Positions 1 through 8,679 of a stretch of DNA of 64,000 nt are shown here, one piece after another. The notes below the pieces were generated by a model. The model saw only the letters and a list, made by a program, of their open reading frames with translations. It had not been told where the DNA came from and searched no databases. The first letter of the stretch is position 1, and each line of letters opens with the position of its first letter. Source of the DNA: Komagataeibacter sp. FNDCR2 (GTDB lineage: Bacteria; Pseudomonadota; Alphaproteobacteria; Acetobacterales; Acetobacteraceae); the NCBI RefSeq assembly GCF_021295395.1, contig NZ_JAIWOU010000002.1:54127-118126 (forward strand). Reading direction: 5' to 3'. Both the position numbers and the translations under genes were made by a program.

Positions 1-1618
1 GACGCATGCAGCCCAGCATGCCCAGCCCCAGCACATCGACCTTCATGAAACGCAGGTGGTCGATGTCATCCTTGTCCCAGACGATGATCTGGCGGTCCTC
101 CATCGCGGCGGGCTCGATGGGCACAAGGTCGTCCAGCCGGTCGCGGGTCAGCACGAAGCCTCCCGGATGGGTGCCAAGCTGGCGGGGAAAGCCGATCAGT
201 TGCCCCGCGAGATGCAACGTCAGGCGCAGGCGCGGGTCATCAAGGTTCAGACCCAGTTCCCGCGCCCGGTCCGAAAGCGTATCGCCGTCTGCAGACAGAC
301 CGGTCAGATGACGCGAGAGGGCGGCCGTGACATCCTCTGGCACGCCCAGCGCCTTGCCCACGTCGCGCAGCGCGCCCTTGCGGCGATAGCGCATCACCGT
401 CGCGCACAGCGCCGCCCGGTCCCGTCCGTAATGGGCGTAGATCCACTGGATCACCTCCTCGCGCCGCTCACTCTCGAAGTCCACGTCAATGTCCGGTGGC
501 TCCTTCCGCTCCGCCGAGACAAACCGCTCGAACAGGAGGCCGGAACGGACCGGATCAATAGCGGTGATGCCCAGCACGTAGCAGACGGCGGAATTGGCGG
601 CGGACCCGCGCCCCTGGCAGACGATACCCTGCTGGCGGGCATGCCGCACGATCGTGTTGACCGTCAGGAAATACGGTGCGTAATCCAGTGATGCGATCAG
701 GTCGAGTTCGTGGCGGAGCTGGGCCAGCACGCTGTCCGGTGCGCCTGCAGGATAGCGATCTTTCAGATGCGTCCGGACAAGGGCCGCAAGGGCTTCCTGT
801 GGCGTTTTCCCTGATGCGTCGGTTTCATCCGGATACTGGTAACTCAGGTTATCAAGCGAGAAGCGGCACAGCCCGGCGATTTCGGCGCTACGTGCAATCG
901 CGGCCTCATGGCCCGCATAGTGCTGGCGGATCTCGCGTTCAGCCATCAGGTGACGGCCCGAGCAGGTTTCGCGCCGGTCTCCCAACCGGTCGATCGTGCA
1001 GCCATGGCGGATGCAGCCCAGCACATCCTGAAGGATATGCCGTTCGGCGCTGTGAAATAGAACGTCGCCCGTGACGACCGTCCGCAGGCCGACCTTCGTC
1101 GTCAGTTCTTCGATCGCGGCAAGGCGCGTGGCATCTCCCGGCCGGAAGCGCCGGACAAGTGCGACATACCCGGGCAGGCCGGTCTCGTGGCTACGTCGTG
1201 CCATGCGGGCCAGGACTTCGACAGGGGGAACTTCCAGCACATCCGGCAACAGGACCAGGAGAAGCCCCGCACCTTCCCGCTCCATATCCCGCCATGTCAG
1301 GGAAAAGCCACCCTTCCCTGCCCGTTTCTTGCCCAGCGTCAGGAGACGGCACAGACGGCCATAGGCCGTCCGGTCGGTGGGATAGGCGAGGACGGGCGGC
1401 ATATCCTCCAGATCCAGACGGCAGCCGACGACAGGGCGGACCCCATGTTCGCCAGCCGCCCGGTGCGCCCGCACGATCCCGGCAAGGCTGTTATGGTCGG
1501 TGACGCCGATCGCGGGAAGTCCCAGCGCCTTCGCCGTGGCGAACAGTTCATCAGGATGGCTTGCGCCCCGCAGGAAGGAATAATTCGTCGCGACCTGGAG
1601 CGGGACATACCCGGCCAT
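1..1618 (-). CDS. dnaE2: Error-prone DNA polymerase III alpha subunit DnaE2 (partial)
   Basis: This is the N-terminal half of the error-prone C-family polymerase of the ImuA-ImuB-DnaE2 mutasome, which performs translesion synthesis after DNA damage. The protein opens with a PHP domain ([10 protein letters not shown] near residue 40), and the polymerase catalytic aspartates lie in PDIDVDF near residue 375. About 539 of the roughly 1050-1080 residues usual for the family are present; the rest runs off the left edge. The start at 1618 gives the canonical [20 protein letters not shown] opening. It is the last gene of a minus-strand operon with imuA, imuB and a small linker gene, probably SOS-induced from the LexA box at 4108-4122. 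Confidence 0.93.
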   Translation of the reverse strand, partial: MAGYVPLQVATNYSFLRGASHPDELFATAKALGLPAIGVTDHNSLAGIVRAHRAAGEHGVRPVVGCRLDLEDMPPVLAYPTDRTAYGRLCRLLTLGKKRAGKGGFSLTWRDMEREGAGLLLVLLPDVLEVPPVEVLARMARRSHETGLPGYVALVRRFRPGDATRLAAIEELTTKVGLRTVVTGDVLFHSAERHILQDVLGCIRHGCTIDRLGDRRETCSGRHLMAEREIRQHYAGHEAAIARSAEIAGLCRFSLDNLSYQYPDETDASGKTPQEALAALVRTHLKDRYPAGAPDSVLAQLRHELDLIASLDYAPYFLTVNTIVRHARQQGIVCQGRGSAANSAVCYVLGITAIDPVRSGLLFERFVSAERKEPPDIDVDFESERREEVIQWIYAHYGRDRAALCATVMRYRRKGALRDVGKALGVPEDVTAALSRHLTGLSADGDTLSDRARELGLNLDDPRLRLTLHLAGQLIGFPRQLGTHPGGFVLTRDRLDDLVPIEPAAMEDRQIIVWDKDDIDHLRFMKVDVLGLGMLGCMR

Positions 1619-1621
1619 CGC

Positions 1622-1867
1622 CTATCCCGGCTCCGCATGGGGATGATGATGTGCACTGGTGCTGGGCGCGGGAGCGCCTGTGCGACGCAGGATGACGTAG
1701 CCGCAGGCCTGCAGATAGGCCACGAGGCGTTCCGCCGTAATGCGGGCCATCATTTCATCCGCCGTATGAACCTTGCGCCGGCCATCGTAGCGCAGGCCAT
1801 GTGACAGGGAGGCTTCGATTTCCTCCAGACTGGCCGGACGCAGATCGGGGGGAGTGTCCTCTATCAT
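1622..1867 (-). CDS. Small hypothetical protein between imuB and dnaE2
   Basis: An 81-residue protein of unknown function beginning MIEDTPPDLRPASLEEIEAS. It fits tightly into the mutasome operon: it starts 10 bases after the imuB stop, and its stop lies 3 bases before the dnaE2 start. The middle (ADEMMARITAERLVAYLQACGYVILRR) looks like a compact helical domain with a closing basic strand, and the C-terminus is His/Pro-rich. The spacing argues for a real co-translated gene; its role in mutagenesis is not known to me. Confidence 0.7.
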   Translation of the reverse strand: MIEDTPPDLRPASLEEIEASLSHGLRYDGRRKVHTADEMMARITAERLVAYLQACGYVILRRTGAPAPSTSAHHHPHAEPG

Positions 1868-1877
1868 TGCGCGCTCC

Positions 1878-3401
1878 TCAGAAAAGACCATGCAGGAACC
1901 ACGGCGCGGCAGAATCAGGCGTCCCCGGGCCGCGGACGGACTGGAATAGCCAGAACTGGAGGCCACCCCTTTCTGCCGCAATCCAGTAGTTCCGGATGTT
2001 TCCGTATTCGCCAGCGTCGCGCCACCATTCACCGTGCACGCGCTCGGGGCCATCGCATGCAACAAGCCCATAGGCATGGCCGCGCCATGCCATCTCCCCC
2101 GGCACGCCAGCCGCGTCCTGACGGATCATGATGACGGGCTCGGGCGGGCTGAACAGGCGCACGGGGCGCGGCCACGGGCATGTCCAGTCAGAGGTCATCA
2201 TATCGGGCCTGGCGGGAACCGTGGCCTGAGTGCGTTCGGGCATATGGCTTTCGATCCGGGTGAAGCGCACCAGTCCTGAATCAAGGGCTGCGCTGTTTCC
2301 AAGTCGATCAAGCAGGTCCGCGTCGGTTGCCGTGGGGGCGGACAGCTCCGTGGCCATGCCCGTCAACTGACGGGTGCTGCGTCGCTCGGACTGCCTTACC
2401 ACGAGGCTCATCGCTTCAATGCCGAAGCCGGGTTCGATCGTCTCGATCCGTGCCCGCAGAAGGCGTCCCATATGGTCCGCATCGCACACAGGAGAGGCCG
2501 TACCGACCCGGACCGCCTGCACACCGCCATCCACGCGTTCGCACAGCAGGTCGAGCTGTCTCGCACCCTCCCCACGTTGCCGCAGTGCCGTACACACGGC
2601 GCCAACCAGCACCCTGATGACGGTCGCGATGGCTTCCGCCGTGGAGATGGGTTCCACAAACGAACGGCGGTCCTGTATCATGTCCCGAGGCAGAACAGGC
2701 CGGATCGGTTCGGGCATCAGGCCCAGCGCCTGATCCAGACGGTGAATGAGGTTCTTCCCGAACCGCCGCGCAAGCGGTGCGCGGGGCGCCTCGCGCAACT
2801 GCCTGACCTGCCCCAGACCAAGCTGGAGAAGCCCTCGCCGGGTGGCGGCATCCAGACGCAGGGCCGCGACAGGCAGGGGGTCGAGCGCGGTTTTATGCTG
2901 CTGTTCCGGGACGACCGTCGCCATGTCCGTTCCGAAACGCGCGACCGCCCATGCGCAGCCCGGCGTATCCGCCATGGCGCCACGTACCGTAAGCCCCATG
3001 GCAGACAGACGTGCAAGCAGGGCGGTGAGCATGGATGTTTCACCGCCATGCAGGTGCGCGCAGCCCGTGGCGTCAATCCAGATGCCATCAGGATCGGCAG
3101 CGGATGTCAGGGGCGCCGACCACAGACACCATTCGGCCAGTCGTGACAGGGCGCTGGCGTCGCCTTCCGGATCGGCAGGCGCCACGCTCAGGTCCGGCAC
3201 AAGGGCCTGCGCCTGTGCCAGGGGCAGGCCGGGGCTGATCCCTGCGGCCACCGCAGCTTGGTCAACGGCCGAGATCATGTCGCGTCGGCCATCATGGCTG
3301 CGCGTGACCAGCGGGCGGGATGCTGGAAGATCGTGGAAACCATGTCGACGCAACCGGTCGGTCGGCCAATGGGGAAACCACAGAGAGATGATGCGGCGCA
3401 T
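1878..3401 (-). CDS. imuB: ImuB, Y-family polymerase-like mutasome subunit
   Basis: A 507-residue DinB/UmuC-like protein that in this family has lost polymerase activity and acts as the adaptor linking ImuA and DnaE2 to the beta clamp. The start at 3401 gives the family-typical MRRIISLWFPHWPTDRLRR. An upstream in-frame extension to 3575 lies inside imuA and looks unrelated. The little-finger-like region and a variable C-terminal tail (WRGHAYGLVACDGPERVHGEWW) follow. It overlaps the 3' end of imuA by 110 bases, unusually long but with a distinct frame and a clear start. Co-transcription with imuA under LexA control is inferred. Confidence 0.92.
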   Translation of the reverse strand: MRRIISLWFPHWPTDRLRRHGFHDLPASRPLVTRSHDGRRDMISAVDQAAVAAGISPGLPLAQAQALVPDLSVAPADPEGDASALSRLAEWCLWSAPLTSAADPDGIWIDATGCAHLHGGETSMLTALLARLSAMGLTVRGAMADTPGCAWAVARFGTDMATVVPEQQHKTALDPLPVAALRLDAATRRGLLQLGLGQVRQLREAPRAPLARRFGKNLIHRLDQALGLMPEPIRPVLPRDMIQDRRSFVEPISTAEAIATVIRVLVGAVCTALRQRGEGARQLDLLCERVDGGVQAVRVGTASPVCDADHMGRLLRARIETIEPGFGIEAMSLVVRQSERRSTRQLTGMATELSAPTATDADLLDRLGNSAALDSGLVRFTRIESHMPERTQATVPARPDMMTSDWTCPWPRPVRLFSPPEPVIMIRQDAAGVPGEMAWRGHAYGLVACDGPERVHGEWWRDAGEYGNIRNYWIAAERGGLQFWLFQSVRGPGTPDSAAPWFLHGLF

Positions 3402-4092
3402 GTTCCGTCTCCACGATCCACTCCCCTGCCCTGCCGCCCCTGTGCCGCAGCAGTTCAACCCGCATGCGCGGGCGGCCGGGATGAAACGCCAGGCAGTCCT
3501 GTCCATCCGGCCACGGCATGGGGCCGATACGCCACCGGGTGGTGCAGGCCGAAGGTTGCAGCAGGGCAGGATCATTCGACCGGGCGGCGCGGCGGAGCAG
3601 GAATGCGGTCTGGCCTGTCCCTTCCGCCGCCAGTCTCAGCCGACGTGAAGCTGTCAGGGTCATCGGACGATCGAGATCGGTCACGACCGCGACCAGACCG
3701 GTCTCACGTAGCAGATCCTCGGTCAGGCCGAGGACATTGCCAGGTGTGGTGTGCAGGCAGATCAGGCGGTCGGGCTGAAGCCCCGCCTGGGCCAGCCCGG
3801 GGGCGTGCAGATCGAGCGGACCGGTATGGACCCATGCGACCGTCCCGGTCGTATGGGACAGGATGAAGGCGATCCAGCGCGTAGCGTAACAGCCAAGGGC
3901 CGTATCGACGCCGCGCCCAAGGATTTCGTGGGTCGTGCCCTGTTCCAGCCCGCCGGACAGGTGGGTATCAATCTCAGGGCATCCGCAGGATAACCGCTCT
4001 GTTTCATGAAGCAATGCGCCGGACTGCCGCTCCATCCGCAGGATCCGCGCCCGGAGCATGGCGATGGCGTCATTGGTCTGTGTTCCTGCCAT
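3292..4092 (-). CDS. imuA: ImuA, RecA/SulA-like mutasome protein
   Basis: A 266-residue ImuA-type protein, first gene of the SOS mutasome operon. The conserved core includes GLEQGTTHEILGRGVDTALG and the segment around LICLHTTPGNVLGLTEDLLRE. I chose the ATG at 4092 because GGAGGGG sits just upstream. Two earlier in-frame ATGs (4104, 4113) are less likely, since the one at 4113 lies inside the LexA box. In this family ImuA interacts with RecA and ImuB. The C-terminus overlaps imuB. Confidence 0.9.
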   Translation of the reverse strand: MAGTQTNDAIAMLRARILRMERQSGALLHETERLSCGCPEIDTHLSGGLEQGTTHEILGRGVDTALGCYATRWIAFILSHTTGTVAWVHTGPLDLHAPGLAQAGLQPDRLICLHTTPGNVLGLTEDLLRETGLVAVVTDLDRPMTLTASRRLRLAAEGTGQTAFLLRRAARSNDPALLQPSACTTRWRIGPMPWPDGQDCLAFHPGRPRMRVELLRHRGGRAGEWIVETEHAPHHLSVVSPLADRPVASTWFPRSSSIPPAGHAQP

Positions 4093-4107
4093 GTTCCCCT
4101 CCATATG

Positions 4108-4122
4108 GAACATGTAGAGAAC
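4108..4122 (-). promoter_or_regulatory. LexA (SOS) box of the imuA-imuB-dnaE2 operon
   Basis: On the minus strand the sequence reads GTTC-N7-GTTC, exactly the alphaproteobacterial LexA recognition pattern. It ends 15 bases upstream of the chosen imuA start, so bound LexA would block the promoter. That this operon is SOS-induced is established for the family. Confidence 0.85.
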
Positions 4123-4160
4123 ATAAAACCAGCCTGTAAAGCATTAAATGGTGGGGTGGG

Positions 4161-4937
4161 TTACTTCTCCGGCGGCGCCTTGCGCGTCCCGCCTCGTTTC
4201 CCGGCCTTTTTTGCGGCTTTGTAGGCCTCTGCGCTCCTTGCGCGTGACCTGGCCCGCCTGGCCAGCACCCTTTCCACGGCGGACCGTCGAGGTTGCTTCG
4301 GACTACCCTTCTCATCCAGGGCCGGATTCCCCGCATCGGCTTCTTGAGATGGCGGTTCCGGGGGACGCGGCGGTCCGGCGAGTTTCTCCTCCAGAAGCGG
4401 GCCTGGTTCTTCGGTCGTCCGGCCATGCCCCAGACCTGTTTCCAGAGCTATTGTCGAGCGTCGCTCCGCGTGGCTCGGGGCGGTCATGGGATAATCCGCC
4501 GGCAGGCCCCATTTCTCGCGATATTGCTCGGGCGTCATCCGGTGCGCCAGATGGAGATGGCGCTTGAGCATCTTCAGCCTCTTCCCGTCCTCAAGGCACA
4601 CGATATGGTCAGGGAAGAGCGTTGCGGATATGCGCGCATCCGAAAGCGTGGCGGTGGTCCCGGCACCGACCGGGGTTCTGGCGGGCGCATATTCCGTAAT
4701 GGTCGACATGACATCGCGGATCAGGGCGGGAATGGCCTCGGGCGTGACCACCGTATGTGCATTGGCAAGATAGGCCGACACGATACTGGCCGTAGCCGTG
4801 ATGACCGTCTGGCTTTCGCCATCCGAGTGATCCAATGAAATATCCTCCTGCCACCGCATATCTGTCAGATATCCAGTAATGTGCCCGAGCGCGTTCCCGG
4901 GCACAACCGGACATGGATGGGCAGGTGTTTCGCTCAT
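4161..4937 (-). CDS. MucR/Ros-family transcriptional regulator
   Basis: A 258-residue regulator with the Ros/MucR C2H2-like zinc finger: CLEDGKRLKMLKRHLHLAH around residue 115, followed by the diagnostic MTPEQYREKWGLPADYPM. The N-terminal 60 residues are longer than in typical MucR (about 140-150 aa), and a basic Arg/Lys-rich tail of about 60 residues follows the finger. MucR proteins are H-NS-like silencers that bind AT-rich DNA. On a plasmid this one could silence the low-GC ATPase gene nearby or regulate host functions; that is inference. It starts 3 bases after the stop of the upstream gene. Confidence 0.88.
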   Translation of the reverse strand: MSETPAHPCPVVPGNALGHITGYLTDMRWQEDISLDHSDGESQTVITATASIVSAYLANAHTVVTPEAIPALIRDVMSTITEYAPARTPVGAGTTATLSDARISATLFPDHIVCLEDGKRLKMLKRHLHLAHRMTPEQYREKWGLPADYPMTAPSHAERRSTIALETGLGHGRTTEEPGPLLEEKLAGPPRPPEPPSQEADAGNPALDEKGSPKQPRRSAVERVLARRARSRARSAEAYKAAKKAGKRGGTRKAPPEK

Positions 4938-4939
4938 GA

Positions 4940-5431
4940 TCAGGTCGGGATGACGCCCTTCTTATCTGGCCCCATCCGGATGACGTTGGGAAGATCATAA
5001 GGTGCGGTGAGCCTGGCGGGATCAGATAGCCATGCCAACTGTTTGCCAATCCCCAGCCCGGCCATTGGCACAATGGCGCGGGGGCCCAGCCACGAAGCAA
5101 GGGGCTGGCGGTAACGTGCGCCAGCGAGAAGAATGATCGGGGAGGACTGGGAATGTCCACGCTCGACAAGCTGGCTGACAACCCGCTCGCCCCAGGCCCG
5201 GCGATCTGCAGCCAGCATGGTCATCAAGGTCTGTTCGTATGGCGCGATTACATCATCAGGCGCGACAAGGCCGTGTAACGCCGAAAGGACATACCACGGT
5301 GCTCCCTGTGCTTCGACGTAGGCGCGTGCTTTCCGAAACCACGGCGACTGGTAGAGGTCTGCCGCCCGCATTGGCCCTGACGCCTTTTTCTTGACGCAGG
5401 CGACCAGATGCAGGGGCGCTGTGGGGGACAT
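4940..5431 (-). CDS. DUF6884-like protein
   Basis: A 163-residue protein whose start (MSPTAPLHLVACVKKKASGP) and core (LYQSPWFRKARAYVE; WYVLSALHGLVAPDDVIAPYEQTL) match the DUF6884 family as I recall it: small enzymes of unknown function common on plasmids and phages, with a conserved Cys near the N-terminus and a His-Gly in the core. It immediately precedes mucR on the same strand, so the two probably form one transcript. No function is assigned. Confidence 0.7.
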   Translation of the reverse strand: MSPTAPLHLVACVKKKASGPMRAADLYQSPWFRKARAYVEAQGAPWYVLSALHGLVAPDDVIAPYEQTLMTMLAADRRAWGERVVSQLVERGHSQSSPIILLAGARYRQPLASWLGPRAIVPMAGLGIGKQLAWLSDPARLTAPYDLPNVIRMGPDKKGVIPT

Positions 5432-5444
5432 GATCTGCTCCTGG

Positions 5445-5840
5445 TTACAGTAACCGCGTCTTCTTCCCCTGCTTCTTCAGTAGGGAAACGGCCTTTTTGT
5501 CGAATGAGACGAATGTTTCTCCACCCAGCCAGGCGCCTTCGTGAGCGATAACGCCATCGGCGAAATCACCGCCAGCTTCCAGAAACGCCAGACCGGCTTC
5601 GACGGCGGGACGGTTCATCACCACATTGCTCGTGCCGAGTAATGCGCGAACGGCCGTGGCGACGTCACCCTTTGGCAGTTTTGCGCCCTGACGGAGTATC
5701 CATACCAGCTCGCACAGGGAAGGCAGTGATACGGCAATCAGGGACGCGTCAGTCAGTACCTTTCGCGCGGCCCGGCACTGGGCCGCATCATCCTGAAGGA
5801 TGGCACGCGCAAGCACATTCGTATCGGCGATGATCTTCAC
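5445..5840 (-). CDS. VapC-like PIN-domain toxin
   Basis: A 131-residue PIN-domain ribonuclease toxin. The acidic metal-binding residues are visible in IADTNVLARA (Asp6), in CELVWIL, in GGDFADGVIAH and in FVSFDKKAVSLLK. It overlaps its antitoxin gene by four bases (ATGA), the usual translational coupling of type II toxin-antitoxin operons. Such toxins cleave tRNA or rRNA and stabilise plasmids by post-segregational killing; its target cannot be read from the sequence. Confidence 0.88.
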   Translation of the reverse strand: MKIIADTNVLARAILQDDAAQCRAARKVLTDASLIAVSLPSLCELVWILRQGAKLPKGDVATAVRALLGTSNVVMNRPAVEAGLAFLEAGGDFADGVIAHEGAWLGGETFVSFDKKAVSLLKKQGKKTRLL

Positions 5841-6103
5841 TTGTCAGCCAGTTCGCCAGCCCAGCCAGCCGCAGCAATCGTGTTCATCTCGTCAATCGTG
5901 AGCGGCTTTTTCAGTTTCACCCGGCCATCGAGGCAATGCAGGAAATTATCAATGCTGCCAGATGGCCGAGCGGCGCGCACACGCACTTCACCACCGGGCA
6001 GTTTTTCAAAATCGACCCGCTGACCCGGCTGGATACCGAGATGTTCGAGCAGTTCGCGCTTGAGCGTGACCTGCCCCTTGGCGGTAACGGTTAAGGATGC
6101 CAT
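5837..6103 (-). CDS. AbrB/SpoVT-fold antitoxin
   Basis: An 88-residue antitoxin. Residues 1-47 are a swapped-hairpin AbrB domain (MASLTVTAKGQVTLKRELLE, then GIQPGQRVDFEKLPGGEVRV). The C-terminal half, with KKPLTIDEMNTIAAAGWAGE, should bind and neutralise the adjacent PIN toxin. It is the first gene of the pair and likely autoregulates it through the palindrome just upstream. Confidence 0.85.
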   Translation of the reverse strand: MASLTVTAKGQVTLKRELLEHLGIQPGQRVDFEKLPGGEVRVRAARPSGSIDNFLHCLDGRVKLKKPLTIDEMNTIAAAGWAGELADK

Positions 6104-6130
6104 GGACCCCTCCTATCAACAGGTCGATAG

Positions 6131-6148
6131 TAAGGCGTGCATGCCTTA
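6131..6148. promoter_or_regulatory. Palindromic operator candidate of the PIN toxin-antitoxin pair
   Basis: TAAGGCGTGCATGCCTTA is an almost perfect 18-bp palindrome located 28 bases upstream of the antitoxin start. The position and symmetry fit an operator for the antitoxin/toxin complex. Confidence 0.5.
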
Positions 6149-6415
6149 CGTTCAAGACGCTTCGTACAGGAGCTGCATGCAGCCTCGGAATCCGCGGATC
6201 ATCCACGTACAATACTCCGTGAGCCAGAGGAAGATATGATGTAATTCTCTTCATCTGGCTTTCGGACGGCGGAAAACACATCACTGACAGGTCCGTTCTC
6301 CCCGAATGCACGTGAGTCACGGAACATAGTTCAATTCAAAAAATCAATAGATCCTGAACATAACCTTGTTGATATCCGTGCTCTTTTCAGAAAAGACATA
6401 TCTAACTACATAAAA
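6149..6415. other. Intergenic; transition to low-GC DNA
   Basis: No convincing gene. The base composition changes from GC-rich to AT-rich at about 6.32 kb, marking the edge of the acquired segment carrying the ATPase gene. Confidence 0.5.
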
Positions 6416-7972
6416 TTATTTTGAAAGAGCACGAAATGTATCTATATTCAAAATTGCTCTACGAATAGCTCTGTAGTCGTCCTTCGGCACATCAATATAA
6501 GCCCCATCCTCGGTTTCGATCATACCATGTGGCGACTGAGACGTATTAATCAATTCAACATAGCATCCATAATCTATTTTGTAAGCATCGTAGCGAATTC
6601 CTGGTTCATCCCGAGATGAAATATTTTTCTTTAGTATATGCAAAACTCTAAAATCAAACAGCTCATCTATTTCATCCAACTTCATGTTGGATTTAACTAA
6701 AAATGCTTTTGCCTTTCTATTGCCAATAATTTCGTCAACAATGTAATTAAGAAACCTAGTTAAATACTCATTATTTTGAATAGATCTTATTTTATCCGTA
6801 TTGTACCAATCTCTCGCAGCATCTCGAATTTCCTTCATCCCCGCTTTTTTTCCCCACGCTTTACTTACAATCTTAGTCATTAAATTTAAAGCGTCGCGCG
6901 GAACACCTTCAACTGCTTGAACGAATTCTTCAAATGTAGCTGTTTGCGTGAATAAAACACGAACAAGGTCATCTGGGGTCTTTACTGAATCTGGTATCGA
7001 TCCTGACGTTATTATATGCTTGAATAATAACGTCTTAAAGAAATCAATAGATCTTTTTTTATCATTATCAAATACCAAGAAATCGTCTAAGTTTAGGTTT
7101 GCTGAAATATCCGCTCCCAATTCTAATCCAATATACTCTCCCCTGTTGATTGAGATTGAGAAATTCGATCGATGTTCAATAGCTGCAATTTTTATTGAGA
7201 TTTTTCTTTCGGGAAGAATGGTTCTTCTTATTAGGTCAGAGAGATATGGCTGTAAGTCCATAGGGACTTCACTCCACTCATCAAGAAGAACCCACAACCT
7301 TTTAATATTTAGTATATCTATTATTGCGCTTAAGGACGTTGAAATCCGTCCAAAATTAATATGCAATAGATTTTTTCCTGATTGCTTTATGGATGCACTC
7401 TCATGAGAAGATCCCGAACGTTCTGTATTAAATGAAATCCCAAATTTTTCGTCTTTTTTTATAGATAAGTTATTTTTTCTCTCTGAACTCTCTTGTGTTT
7501 TTTCTTCTATATCCACAGAACCAGAGATCCTCATTTCTCCAATAGAGTTTCTTAACTCTTCCAATGCTTCTAATATAATATGAGGATGGATAAATTCTTT
7601 TATTGATTGGCTTGCTCTCCTATTTAATATATCATAAATGGAAAGTAGCACGTCAGATATAAGTGTTGCGGCACGATCGCTTAGAGGCCGTGCCGGATCT
7701 GTGTAAATTGAACCATTAGATCCTACATTTCTTAAATCAATATAAACTGGAAACTCATCTTTATTTATTATGACATTTTGCAGATATTTTAATGCATGTG
7801 TTTTTCCGGTTCCCCTCCGTCCATAAATAATTTGGTTATTCCTAGATGAAAGCATATTGAATAGTGGCTTTGTATCAACGAATGTATCTTTAAGTATATC
7901 ATCTGTTGCTCTCTCCGCCCGCTGGTCTATTTCCAAAAAGGCATTGTGTATTGATTCCATATCGGTCTGCAT
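6416..7972 (-). CDS. ORC/CDC6-like AAA-type P-loop ATPase, defence candidate
   Basis: A 518-residue ATPase encoded in strikingly AT-rich DNA unlike its neighbours. Walker A is GRRGTGKTHA near residue 51 and Walker B is LWVLLDEWSEVP near residue 226. A hydrophilic, low-complexity insertion (about residues 150-200, rich in Ser/Lys/Glu) separates them. The C-terminal 200 residues are helical, with no recognisable catalytic domain. It resembles the ORC-CDC6/STAND-like stand-alone ATPases seen in mobile islands. The start has AGGGAAA just upstream. It has no operon partner, and the composition shows recent acquisition. A phage-defence role is inference. Confidence 0.7.
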   Translation of the reverse strand: MQTDMESIHNAFLEIDQRAERATDDILKDTFVDTKPLFNMLSSRNNQIIYGRRGTGKTHALKYLQNVIINKDEFPVYIDLRNVGSNGSIYTDPARPLSDRAATLISDVLLSIYDILNRRASQSIKEFIHPHIILEALEELRNSIGEMRISGSVDIEEKTQESSERKNNLSIKKDEKFGISFNTERSGSSHESASIKQSGKNLLHINFGRISTSLSAIIDILNIKRLWVLLDEWSEVPMDLQPYLSDLIRRTILPERKISIKIAAIEHRSNFSISINRGEYIGLELGADISANLNLDDFLVFDNDKKRSIDFFKTLLFKHIITSGSIPDSVKTPDDLVRVLFTQTATFEEFVQAVEGVPRDALNLMTKIVSKAWGKKAGMKEIRDAARDWYNTDKIRSIQNNEYLTRFLNYIVDEIIGNRKAKAFLVKSNMKLDEIDELFDFRVLHILKKNISSRDEPGIRYDAYKIDYGCYVELINTSQSPHGMIETEDGAYIDVPKDDYRAIRRAILNIDTFRALSK

Positions 7973-8083
7973 TATATTTCCCTAAAAAACAAAACACTAA
8001 TTCCATGTTAATTAGAAAAAATAAAAAATCTACAATCTAATCTCAGTTTTAGGCAGCGTCTGCATTCACCGTAGGTTCAGGAC

Positions 8084-8440
8084 TCATAGCCAGAACATGA
8101 CGGTTGCGGCAAGGCAGAGGGCCGAGAAGATGACGGGCGGGCATCTGTCGTAGCGGGTTGCAAGCCGCCGCCAGTCCTTGAGCCTTCCGAACATGATCTC
8201 GATGCGATTGCGGCGTTTATATTTTCTCTTGTCGTATCTGACCGGTTTTTCGGGAGATTTCCGTCTTGGAATGCAGGACCTTATACCTTTCGCTTCCAGG
8301 GCGTCCCTGAACCAGTCGGTGTCATACCCGCGATGTCCCAGCATCCATTGTGCTGCAGGAAGACTGTCCAGCAGGGCAGTGGCACCGGTATGCCCTGCTC
8401 GACGATCTGCCGTCCCCACCGATCCATGTCGTCTGTGACC
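8084..8440 (-). pseudogene. IS5-family transposase remnant (C-terminal part)
   Basis: The minus strand encodes the C-terminal end of an IS5-group (IS1031/IS427-like) transposase: LGHRGYDTDWFRDALEAKGI, then RNRIEIMFGRLKDWRRLATR and the hydrophobic end ALCLAATVMFWL. The catalytic Glu lies in RIEIMFGR. Upstream of about 8440 the frame no longer reads as transposase, so the N-terminal half is missing or scrambled. Sequence between 8045 and 8083 may be the IS end. It lies exactly between the AT-rich ATPase gene and the TIR-like gene, and may have helped bring them in. Confidence 0.75.
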
Positions 8441-8679
8441 GTGGGTAGGGGTGACCGAAAGCAGCCATTCGAGGTATTCACGTTCATGACAGCTACCGAC
8501 CAACTTACGCCGTTCCGATGCGGCTTTAGGAAGGTCGGCTCACGCCGCAACTAGTCATTCAAGGTTTCAACAGCGGCTAGGCAGTTACGCTCGTCAATCG
8601 CGGCGATCCACGCCGTGCTCCGCCGCTTCCCGGCGGGGCACGGCCCGAACGCATCTACGAAAACAATCAATTCAGCAGA
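8441..8679. other. Intergenic, degraded IS-adjacent DNA
   Basis: No intact gene. The stretch seems to hold scrambled transposon sequence and the short 3' flank of the TIR-like gene. Confidence 0.4.

Noticed and set aside
3402..3575. N-terminal extension of ImuB
   Set aside because: Family-typical start MRRIISLWFPHW is at 3401; the extension overlaps imuA coding sequence.
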